From Macrostomum hystrix (lineage: Eukaryota; Platyhelminthes; Macrostomidae), in contig CATNEN010000015.1 in assembly GCA_950097015.1 (NCBI GenBank), positions 975,501 to 1,039,500 on the forward strand: a stretch of 64,000 nt of DNA. Direction: 5' to 3'. The translations under genes and the position numbers were made by a program. The notes below the pieces were generated by a model. It saw nothing but the letters and a program-made list of their open reading frames with translations. It searched no databases and was not told where the DNA came from. This document shows, in pieces, positions 54,480 through 64,000 of the stretch. Positions within the stretch are counted from its first letter, which is position 1. Each line of letters opens with the position of its first letter.

Positions 54480-57110
54480 TATTGATTGGATGACTTAATG
54501 AGTTCTCCAATGAGCAGAGCTGGTGTTGTTGCATGTGATGGCCCAGGTGCTAGACTGAGGTAAAGTGTATGCAATCAGCTACACCGTGGCTTCAGCCCTG
54601 GCTACAAATTCTGATTGCTATCCGGGGGGCATTGCAGGTGCTGGCTCCGCTGCACCTTTCGATATGCTCTGCTGGCACGGAATCCCCACTCGCTCTGTGG
54701 ACAAACTGGGCTGCGGGTGGGTGGGTGGGTGGGGGCATTGATGAGGGAAAGACTGCGGCATCCCCGGGAGAAGACTCAGCTTCCTCCGCCTCCCCAGCCT
54801 CCGAGTCTGTCTAATTATCCTCCCACCCAGCGCATCCCCCCTGAATCGCCATCTCGGCTTGCCAGGTAAGTCACGGGGTCACTGATCTGCGCCCGCAATC
54901 AACCAGAGACCTGAGCTTGCGGATTCCCAGAGCAGCGAAATACTCTGGGGCTGCCAACTGACTCGATCTACTCACGCCCGAACTCTTCTGCTCTTCCAGA
55001 CCTCGAGTCTGCTCCATTGTTTCTTGAGCATTTCTCCGGCACGGGTGCTCAGCTGCAAGTGTCTGCTCTGTCTGCAGTGCCTAAATTAATAACTCAAATA
55101 CCTAGAATTGACTGGTGGCTGTGATTGGGGAGAGATTCGGTGAGACTGCGCTGAGATTCAGTGAGACCGGGAGTGAGAATAGTGAGACTGGGTGAGATTC
55201 ATTGAGACTGGGGTGAGATTCAGTGAGACCGGAGTGAGAATAGTGAGACTAGGGTGAGATTCAGTGAGACTGGGGTGAGATTCAGCGAGATGGTGATGAG
55301 ATTTGTTGAGGCTGCATTGAAATTTATGTAGGCTAGGATAGTATATATTGAGAGTAGCAAATGAGACTAATTATTAAAGCTACGATAAGCAGGAGAGTAA
55401 AGTGCGGATTTAAGCTGGCTAATGCCTGTGTAGAATAAGATCCGTATTCAAAATTTGAGTCGCTCCGGCAAGAAATGCTTTAAAAAAGCGATGGACGGAG
55501 CTGAATAGGACCGCAGGTAGACCGAGAAATGAAAATGTTTCAAAGCAGCGATTCTGCTCAAAGGCTACCCAGATAAGCCGGGGGGCGGATGCTGGGTAGC
55601 TGCATCCCCGGGATTACTCCATCGGCCCCTCGAGCAGCCCTCAGCCGAGAGTCCCCGCCCACCGCGCCGTTTGATGAATTGATTTTTTGCTAGCTAGCGA
55701 CATCGCATCGGAATGGGAGAAATGCAAAACACACTCACTCACACACCGGGACAACAAACCGGCGGCCTCCCATTCTGGCGCTGAAATCTCTTTGTTTCAT
55801 CAGCTTCTGCACCCCGCTACCCCACGTCTGCATCTGTCTTTGGAAATGCCTCCGAGCCTTTCACTAGTTCAGGCTTCTCCCAACTGAACTGAGAACACGC
55901 AGCTTTTGAGGGGGGAGGCACCGGGGCAGCTCAGTATTGGCAGCATTCGGTTAGGCCTGGCCTGCAGACTTCTCTGAATCTGGAGAACTGTGCCCCCCAC
56001 CCTGCTCAGCCAACCAACCCGCCTCATGCCAGCCTGCCCGCAATGCGTTACCACCCGTCGTCCTCTCGCCGGCCCCCCGACCTCCCCCCGCCCGGCCCAA
56101 CCCGCGCGTGGCAGATTTCTATGCGGACCCGAGGAAGGGAGAGCCGACAGATCCACCTGCCAGTCAGCCAGCCAGCCAGTTGCAAACACAACAGCAGCAG
56201 CAGCAGCAGGCACCTGAGATTTGTGCCTCGCCTTATCCCACGCGAAATAAAACTCTGACTGACCGGCCCGCGGCATCCGAGCCTGCGAGAATTCGTCGAC
56301 AGTTCCCGACCGAGCTCAAAAACCGCTGAGCACAGGTTGGTGTCAGATTGATTGTTTTGTTTCACTATCCCACTGAGTCTGCCCGCCTTCCATTAATGTT
56401 TGTTGCCATGGCAATGCTAGTAGTTGCAGCAGCAGCAGCAGCAGCAGCTTAATCGCGATAAAATAAATTTGCAAAAGCTTTAGCTCCTCGCATCCCCGCC
56501 TCCGGCGGCTCCCTCTCTGTTTCCTTCTCGCAGCAAACTCCGACAGCAATCAATACCTGCAGTTCAAAGTACCTCCTCACGGCTTGCCCGCACTACCCGC
56601 CCCAGTCGAGGCGCTGGTGGAACTTTGTCTTACTCTGCTGCTTCTGCATTGTGCCGCTTGCCGCTTTGAGATGGATAGATGTGATAACAAAGGGCAGCGA
56701 TGGGATTTGAAATGGTGATAGGATTACGAATTGGGATCAAAATGGGGATGGTAAAATGGTAAAATATGGGACTAGAAATCGTAGTGAGGCAGAAAGCCTT
56801 TATATTTGCTAGTAGGAGCGGCAGCAAAGGTAGTGGCAGCATCAGTGCTGCATTGTGCATAAATTTATATTTACAACTAGCGCGAAAAAGAGGGACCTTG
56901 GGAGACGCGTGACAAACTTAGCCAGCCAAACCCCCCGGCTTAGCGATTCGGCTGGCTGGGCTGCACCAACCCCGCCTCAAGTAGATGGAGGTTGAGGGTT
57001 TTGAGTGCGGCTGCACTGGCGCTCATCAGCTTTGTGCCATAGACAAACCGGAACAAAGCGACACTTGTCAGATGAACTCTAGTTTTTTGAGATTGGGTTC
57101 TATAAAAACA
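54480..57110. other. GC-rich stretch upstream of the RasGRF exon, no exon assigned
   Basis: CpG-containing, GC-rich sequence, densest at about 55.5-56.3 kb, with (CAG)n runs at 56190-56208 and 56425-56450. 55110-55310 has loose GATTCAGTGAGAC repeats. It could contain the promoter and a 5' UTR exon of the RasGRF gene, but no donor or start could be assigned. Confidence 0.35.
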
Positions 57111-57119
57111 CATTTACTT

Positions 57120-57880
57120 AATTAGGATGGGAAATTAAGATAAGGGATGGGAGATTTAGGGATGGAATGGAAGGTTTCGAGGAGGTTGTGGGATGGGATG
57201 GGAGATTTAAAGACGGGATGGGAGATTTAGGGATGTCATGGGAGATTAAGAGACAGGATGGGAGATTTAGAGCGGGATGGGAGATTTGGGGATGGGATGG
57301 GAGATTTAGGGACGGGATGCGAGATTTAAGGATGGGATGGGAGATTTAGGGATGGGATGGGAGATTTAGGGATACGATAGGAGATTTAGGGATGTGATGG
57401 GAGATTTAGAGATGGGATGGGAGATTTGGGGATGGGATGGGAGATTTGGGGATGGGATGGGAGATTTAGGGACGGGATGCGAGATTTAAGGATGGGATGG
57501 GAGATTTAGGGATACGATGGGAGATTTAGGGATGTGATGTGAGATTTAGAGACGGGATGCGAGATTTAGAGATGGGATGGGAGATTTGGGAATGGGATGG
57601 GAGATTTAGGGATACGATGGGAGATTTAGGGATGTGATGGGAGATTTAGAGACGGGATGCGAGATTTAGAGATGGGATGGGAGATTTGGGAATGGGATGG
57701 GAGATTTAGGGACGGGATGCGAGATTTAAGGATGGGATGGGAGATTTAGGGATACGATGGGAGGTTTAGGGATGTAATGGTAGATTTACGGACGGGATGG
57801 AAGGTTTAGTCATGGAATGGGAGATTTAGAAACGGTAATAGATTGGGATTTTAAGAGGTGGGATGGGAGATTAGGTGATG
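57120..57880. repeat. 20-bp minisatellite GGGATGGGATGGGAGATTTA
   Basis: About 37 units with GGGATGGGATGGGAGATTTA, and CGGGATGC, TACGATGG and TGTGATGG variants arranged in repeating blocks. Confidence 0.93.
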
Positions 57881-58309
57881 AGACAGACATAACAAAGTGA
57901 CCTTGCTGCTTGGTCTGTAAGCAGCTGCACTAAAAAAATTAATAATGGGGCAAATGGAAGATAATTAGTGAACACGTGCTGGGGGTTCAAATTCATGGCA
58001 CGAAGGCGGACTGCAAAAAAATAATTTGGCATATTTAAGGCATTAATAAATCCTTGCTAATACCTGCTTTCAGAGCAGTAATCCCAACTTCAAAGGCCGT
58101 AAGACAAAAACATACCACAATTTCTAACAAGCTTACCAAAGATAAACGGCTCTAATCCCACTAACGCCATCCCATCCAATTATTGAAAGTCTGACTTAAA
58201 AGTCTTAAATAAAAATCCTACTCAGTTAACTAGAATCCCATTCAATGAAGTAAAATTGTTCACAGGAAACTAAAATCCTAACTAAACATCCCACTTCCCA
58301 AATTGCAAT

Positions 58310-58872
58310 CACATCTCCCAAACCTGCATCCCATTTCCCAAACCTGCATCCCATTTCCCAAACCTGCATCCCATTTCCCAAACCTGCATCCCATTTCCCA
58401 AACCTGCATCCCATTTCCCAAACCTGCATCCCATTTCCCAAACCTGCATCCCATTTCCCAAACCTGCATCCCATTTCCCATACCTGCATCCCATTTCCCA
58501 AACCTGCATCCCATTTCCCAAACCTGCATCCCATTTCCCAAACCTGCATCCCATTTCCCAAACCTGCATCCCATTTCCCAAACCTGCATCCCATTTCCCA
58601 AACCTGCATCCCATTTCCCAAACCTGCATCCCATTTCCCAAACCTGCATCCCATTTCCCAAACCTGCATCCCATTTCCCATACCTGCATCCCATTTCCCA
58701 AACCTGCATCCCATTTCCCAAACCTGCATCCCATTTCCCAAACCTGCATCCCATTTCCCAAACCTGCATCCCATTTCCCAAACCTGCATCCCATTTCCCA
58801 AACCTGCATCCCATTTCCCAAACCTGCATCCCATTTCCCAAACCTGCATCCCATTTCCCAAACCTGCATCCC
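58310..58872. repeat. 20-bp minisatellite CCCATTTCCCAAACCTGCAT
   Basis: About 28 almost identical units end 18 bp before the acceptor of the RasGRF coding exon. Only two units differ (CCATACCTGCAT at about 58480 and 58680, ten units apart). Long frames on both strands are artefacts. Confidence 0.97.
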
Positions 58873-58890
58873 GTTCTCCGCGCACCAACA

Positions 58891-59172
58891 GGCCAGATGC
58901 AGAAGGCGATCCGGGTAAACGACTCACAGCTGTTGCACCTGTCGCAGAAGGCGCGGAGCGGCTCGGCCAGTCAGTCGGGCTGGCTGCACAAGCGCAGTTT
59001 GGACACGGGCAAGTGGCAGCTGCGCTACTTCGTGCTCTACCAGAACCTGCTGTTCTACTATGACAGCGACAAGTCCGAGCGGCCCTCCGGTCTGGCCCTG
59101 CTCGAGGGCTCCTACTGTGACAAGTACTTGTCACTGAAACTGGTGGACAGGACTGAGAGGCAGCAGTACGCA
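58891..59172 (+). CDS. RASGRF: RasGRF-type guanine nucleotide exchange factor, N-terminal PH exon (partial)
   Basis: The acceptor CGCACCAACAG is followed by five leader bases and ATG at 58897. The 92-codon coding part begins MQKAIRVNDSQLLHLSQKA and then forms the first half of a PH domain: GWLHKRSLDTGKWQLRYFVL, YQNLLFYYDSDKSERPSG, LALLEGSYCD. This order and the MQK-IR-ND start match RasGRF1/2 N-termini. It ends QQYA at the donor GCA|GTGCGT. Full-length family members then have IQ, DH, second PH and CDC25 domains, which activate Ras and Rac downstream of calcium or receptor signals; none lies in the remaining 4.8 kb. The intron after it is occupied by the 23-bp array. Confidence 0.85.
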
Positions 59173-59244
59173 GTGCGTGTTTCAAAGAAAATTTTCATTT
59201 ACTCCTCTTTTGACATAACATCTCACTCATGACGCAACATCCAT

Positions 59245-61986
59245 GATCCCAAGTGTTAGACATCCAAGATCCCAAGTGTTAGACATCCAAGATCCCAAGT
59301 GTTAGACATCCAAGATCCCAAGTGTTAGACATCCAAGATCCTAAGTGTTAGACATCCAAGATCCCAAGTGTTAGACATCCAAGATCCCAAGTGTGAGACA
59401 TCAAAGATCCCAAGTGTTAGACATCCAAGATCCCAAGTGTTAGACATCCAAGATCCCAAGTGTTAGACATCCAAGATCCCAAGTGCTTGACATCCAAGAT
59501 CCCAAGTGTTAGACATCCAAGATCCCAAGTGTTAGACATCCAAGATCTCAAGTGTGAGACATCCAAGATCCCAAGTGTGAGACATCCAAGATCCCAAGTG
59601 TTAGACATCCAAGATCCCAAGTGTTAGACATCCAAGATCCCAAGTGTGAGACATTTAAGATCCCAAGTGTTAGACATCCAAGATCTCAAGTGTTAGACAT
59701 CCAAGATCCCAAGTGTTAGACATCCAAGATCCCAAGTGTTAGACATCCAAGATCCCAAGTGTTAGACATCCAAGATCCCAAGTGTTAGACATCCAAGATC
59801 CCAAGTGTGAGACATCCAAGATCTCAAGTGTTAGATATCCAAGATCCCAAGTGTTAGACATCCAAGATCCCAAGTGTTAGACATCCAAGATCCCAAGTGT
59901 TAGACATCCAAGATCCCAAGTGTTAGACATCAAAGATCCCAAGTGTTAGACATCCAAGATCTCAAGTGTGAGACATCCAAGATCTCAAGTGTTAGACATC
60001 CAAGATCTCAAGTGTTAGACATCCAAGATCTCAAGTGCTAGACATCCAAGATCCCAAGTGTTAGACATCCAAGATCTCAAGTGTGAGACATCCAAGATCT
60101 CAAGTGTGAGACATCCAAGATCCCAAGTGTTAGACATCCAAGATCCCAAGTGTGAGACATCCAAGATCTCAAGTGTTAGACATCCAAGATCTCAAGTGTT
60201 AGACATCCAAGATCTCAAGTGTGAGACATCCAAGATCTCAAGTGTTAGACATCCAAGATCTCAAGTGTTAGACATCCAAGATCCCAAGTGTGAGACATCC
60301 AAGATCTCAAGTGTTAGACATCCAAGATCCCAAGTGTGAGACATCCAAGATCTCAAGTGTGAGACATCCAAGATCTCAAGTGTTAGACATCCAAGATCCC
60401 AAGTGTTAGACATCCAAGATCCCAAGTGTTAGACATCCAAGATCCCAAGTGTTAGACATCCAAGATCTCAAGTGTGAGACATCCAAGATCCCAAGTGTGA
60501 GACATCCACGATCCCAAGTGTTAGACATCCAAGATCCCAAGTGTTAGACATCCAAGATCCCAAGTGTGAGACATCCAAGATCCCAAGTGTTAGACATCCA
60601 AGATCTCAAGTGTTAGACATCCAAGATCCCAAGTGTTAGACATCCAAGATCCCAAGTGTTAGACATCCAAGATCCCAAGTGTTAGACATCCAAGATCCCA
60701 AGTGTTAGACATCCAAGATCCCAAGTGTTAGACATCCAAGATCCCAAGTGTGAGACATCCAAGATCCCAAGTGTGAGACATCCAAGATCTCAAGTGTTAG
60801 ACATCCAAGATCCCAAGTGTTAGACATCCAAGATCCCAAGTGTTAGACATCCAAGATCCCAAGTGTTAGACATCAAAGATCCCAAGTGTTAGACATCCAA
60901 GATCCCAAGTGTGAGACATCCAAGATCTCAAGTGTTAGACATCCAAGATCTCAAGTGTTAGACATCCAAGATCTCAAGTGTGAGACATCCAAGATCCCAA
61001 GTGTTAGACATCCAAGATCTCAAGTGTGAGACATCCAAGATCTCAAGTGTGAGACATCCAAGATCTCAAGTGTTAGACATCCAAGATCCCAAGTGTGAGA
61101 CATCCAAGATCTCAAGTGTTAGACATCCAAGATCCCAAATGTGAGACATCCAAGATCTCAAGTGTTAGACATCCAAGATCTCAAGTGTTAGACATCCAAG
61201 ATCTCAAGTGTGAGACATCCAAGATCTCAAGTGTTAGACATCCAAGATCTCAAGTGTGAGACATCCAAGATCTCAAGTGTTAGACATCCAAGATCTCAAG
61301 TGTTAGACATCCAAGATCCCAAGTGTGAGACATCCAAGATCTCAAGTGTTAGACATCCAAGATCCCAAGTGTGAGACATCCAAGATCTCAAGTGTGAGAC
61401 ATCCAAGATCTCAAGTGTTAGACATCCAAGATCCCAAGTGTTAGACATCCAAGATCCCAAGTGTTAGACATCCAAGATCCCAGGTGTTAGACATCCAAGA
61501 TCTCAAGTGTTAGACATCCAAGATCCCAAGTGTTAGACATCCAAGATCTCAAGTGTTAGACATCCAAGATCTCAAGTGTGAGACATCCAAGATCTCAAGT
61601 GTGAGACATCCAAGATCTCAAGTGTGAGACATCCAAGATCCCAAGTGTTAGACATCCAAGATCTCAAGTGTGAGACATCCAAGATCTCAAGTGTGAGACA
61701 TCCAAGATCTCAAGTGTGAGACATTCAAGATCTCAAGTGTTAGACATCCAAGATCTCAAGTGTGAGACATCCAAGATCTCAAGTGTGAGACATCCAAGAT
61801 CCCAAGTGTTAGACATCCAAGATCTCAAGTGTGAGACATCCAAGATCTCAAGTGTGAGACATCCAAGATCTCAAGTGTTAGACATCCAAGATCTCAAGTG
61901 TGAGACATCCAAGATCTCAAGTGTGAGACATTCAAGATCTCAAGTGTGAGACATCCAAGATCTCAAGTGTGAGACATCCAAGATCC
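59245..61986. repeat. 23-bp minisatellite, about 2.7 kb, in RasGRF intron
   Basis: About 119 units of GACATCCAAGATCCCAAGTG plus TTA. Two positions vary independently: CCC/CTC and TTA/TGA. The left third is mostly CCC-TTA and the right end mostly CTC-TGA. Confidence 0.97.
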
Positions 61987-62584
61987 CTCTGTTGCAACCC
62001 TATGTCGTCTTTCGTCTGAAGTTCGGGCGCTGAGTCCCTGGGGAGTTGAAAAGCACTCCAAGATGAGCAGTTGTTTCGCGCTCGAGTTTTTATCTCTCTC
62101 TTTTGCTCAGTGCAAGCGACTTCAAACGGCCGGTCGATAAATATTTCATGGCAAAAAAATTTCCCACGAGGTGGACGACAAATATCGAGCAGAGAAGGAA
62201 GACGAGGCAAATTTGGGGAGGAGGGCCAGTGACGAGACACGGAAGAGACTGAGCAGAATTCGAGGGACTTTGTTAAAAATTCTTCCCCTAGCTAGCCTGA
62301 GATATCCCATTAGTCGCCAAGCTTTCAGCAGAAATAGAGCTCGGCTGAGCAGAGAGACTGCTCCAGCCTGATCGCCGCTCCGGCTTTGCTTTGAGGCGCG
62401 CGCTAATGAGCACCGCTGCATGGGGTCCGTCTGAGTACAGCTCTCCGAGTGTGACCGCTTTGAAGTTGAGCACGCCTGGCAGCCAACCCGCTGTTCACTT
62501 GTTGCTCATTCGCTTCACAGATAACTGGTCATTTGAGTTAGTCATGTGACTATCAGGAAAAGTTAGGGATCAGTGGCCACATTC
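61987..62584. other. RasGRF intron sequence, no exon assigned
   Basis: Unique-looking sequence. A plus-strand frame 62171-62371 is Glu/Arg-rich but has no domain signature or convincing splice sites. Confidence 0.35.
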
Positions 62585-62780
62585 ATTTGGGTCACAGTCG
62601 TGGAGTGAAGGCTTGGGGGCTTGACGACGAGAAAGTCAGGGCAGATGTACACACCTGTGAGAGCGTGTGCCTGCGTACGGTTCTGTGTGCGTGTGTGCTC
62701 AGGTGTCAGCGAAATGGGCAGAATTGTCTCTTCGCTGGCAGAATTGTCTAGTGTCACCAAATGATGTGCCATTGCCCGCA
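62585..62780 (+). mobile_element. Third copy of the 1231-type SINE (truncated)
   Basis: Contains GACGAGAAAGTCAGGGCAGA, TGTACACACCTGTGAGAGCG, GTGTGTGCTCAGG and GTCAGCGAAATGGGCAGAAT, matching the complement of 1260-1405. The tRNA head is not visible. Confidence 0.8.
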
Positions 62781-63778
62781 GTCCTCCTAAAATGAATATT
62801 TTTATAGGGGAGATTAAAAGGAAAATTTGTTATGACCAGACTCAAATTTAAGAGTATGATTGAGAAGAAATTGAGCAGAGTATGGCACCCAGAAGCTAGC
62901 TTGTTAAAAACTAAACTAGAACATTGTCCTGCGAAAACATTCGGGGCTCACTAGCGATCGATAATAGTCGATAAAAAATTGGTGGGGGATCGAGATAACT
63001 GGGCCTGACTGGCGTGGGGTTGGCGCACAGCGGGACGGAAAAAATCGATAATAAATTGCGTGTATGGTCACGCAGACTACAGTGGGGCTAGAGAAGCAAA
63101 GTGCAATGTGACGAAATGCAACGTGCATCTACTGGACAGCAAAATCAAGTCTACATGCTCGGTAATTTTGAATAATTCGGTTGGCTCGCAGACCAGCCCT
63201 CACTGATTTTCATTACTTCAACTCGACCGCTTTGTTGCCATGCGGATTAAATAAATTCAGCTAAGGAGGCCCGGGCGGGCAGCCCTGTGTCTCAGATTCG
63301 GCTGGACTCAATTCATCCGGCTTGCGACCAAATGGCTGGCTGAAAATTTCTGTCACGAATTTCGCCTGAACCTCATGCCCCTAGTTGCATCCTGCTGCTG
63401 CTTCTAAGCTACATCCCTCTCTTCTACGCACTCACTCACTCTCCATTCTGCTCAAATTCTCAGGAGGCAAAGATAATGCCCAGCTGCTCTGTCCTGTAGC
63501 AAGCGGCCAAGAAGCGATTCTGCTAACTGACTCGCTGTGCCAGTCTGCCCGACTAGGCTGAGAGATATCTCATTTCAGTGGCTCGCCCTGAGGGGAGAAA
63601 AATGCTTGGCCGAGGGAGTCCCGGGGATGCGGTCGCCCCCCCCCCGGCCTCCCATCCGCTCTCACCGCTTTCCCTCGCGCGTAGAGCATTTCCGATCCGA
63701 GGTGAGGCCGATCGCTCTATCGGCCTTCTCAACTGCTCCGTACTAACGGAATCAAGCTGCCCCTCCCTTCCCCTCTCT

Positions 63779-63817
<39 letters not shown>

Positions 63818-64000
63818 GCAGACAGGAAAAGCCTGGAGCGAAGATCGACACAGATTGATAAAAAAACAGTTTTTCAGTATTCTCAGGCTCAAAGAAATGA
63901 GAATTTGTGCCAGACAGAGGGGGATAAAGGCCACTTTCTACTCGCTGCTGTCGGACTCCGAAAATCGTCCCGCAACGATTACTGGCGGCTGCTTAGGGAA
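62781..64000. other. No gene seen; CAG microsatellite at 63781-63817
   Basis: No exon is supported. A (CAG)n/(GCA)n run of about twelve units occupies 63781-63817. Confidence 0.45.

Noticed and set aside
58226-59185. 319-residue minus-strand and 309-residue plus-strand ORFs at the RasGRF exon
   Set aside because: The repeated parts are the 20-bp array. Only the segment after the acceptor at 58890 matches a protein family; the minus-strand frame is its shadow.
62171-62371. Charged 66-residue ORF as a second RasGRF exon
   Set aside because: It does not continue the PH domain and lacks convincing splice sites.

Overview
This is nuclear DNA from an invertebrate metazoan. The genes have many short exons with GT-AG introns (the shortest about 70-90 bp), and the products are animal-specific: a semaphorin, a KNL1 kinetochore scaffold and a RasGRF exchange factor. 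tRNA-derived SINEs, MITEs, a DIRS-type retrotransposon and a Crypton-like remnant are present. Very large minisatellite arrays fill most of the longer introns. Base composition is moderate overall but GC-rich in exons. A spiralian such as a free-living flatworm would fit, but the phylum cannot be fixed from this sequence. I built the exon models by hand from splice sites, reading-phase continuity and family motifs.

Layout: 1-2284 holds the 3' exons of an inositol polyphosphate 1-phosphatase (+). 3475-4548 is a secreted LamG-like protein (-). 6579-14984 is a nine-exon transmembrane semaphorin (-). 15.0-19.8 kb is a divergent, AT-rich intergenic region with several MITEs. 19812-32848 is an eleven-exon KNL1 homologue (+) carrying SILK and RVSF PP1-docking motifs; its ninth intron contains a Crypton remnant and a complete intronless nested gene (28032-29327). 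33.4-35.1 kb is minisatellites plus a decayed fragment of the LamG-like gene. 35160-38684 is a decaying DIRS-like retrotransposon (-). 39689-44473 is a second, tail-less semaphorin (-). 45.4-45.85 kb is a non-LTR retrotransposon fragment. 46531-46648 is an orphan copy of the last KNL1 exon. 47-57.9 kb is mostly satellite arrays. 58891-59172 is the N-terminal PH-domain exon of a RasGRF homologue, set between a 20-bp array and a 2.7-kb 23-bp array. The last 2 kb holds SINE sequence and no recognisable gene.

The main architectural result is a tandem duplication. The order LamG-like(-), semaphorin(-), KNL1(+) occurs once intact (about 3.5-33.8 kb) and again in eroded form (33.8-48.0 kb), where only a LamG-like pseudogene, a complete semaphorin reading frame and the last KNL1 exon remain. 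A SINE present in the first copy and absent from the second, with a clean 10-bp target duplication, dates that insertion after the duplication. The second semaphorin keeps every splice site but stops at the end of the membrane segment, leaving a tail that looks like a GPI-anchor signal rather than a transmembrane helix plus cytoplasmic domain. The genes show no shared pathway. Semaphorin and RasGRF belong to guidance and Ras signalling, KNL1 to the kinetochore, and INPP1 to inositol phosphate turnover.
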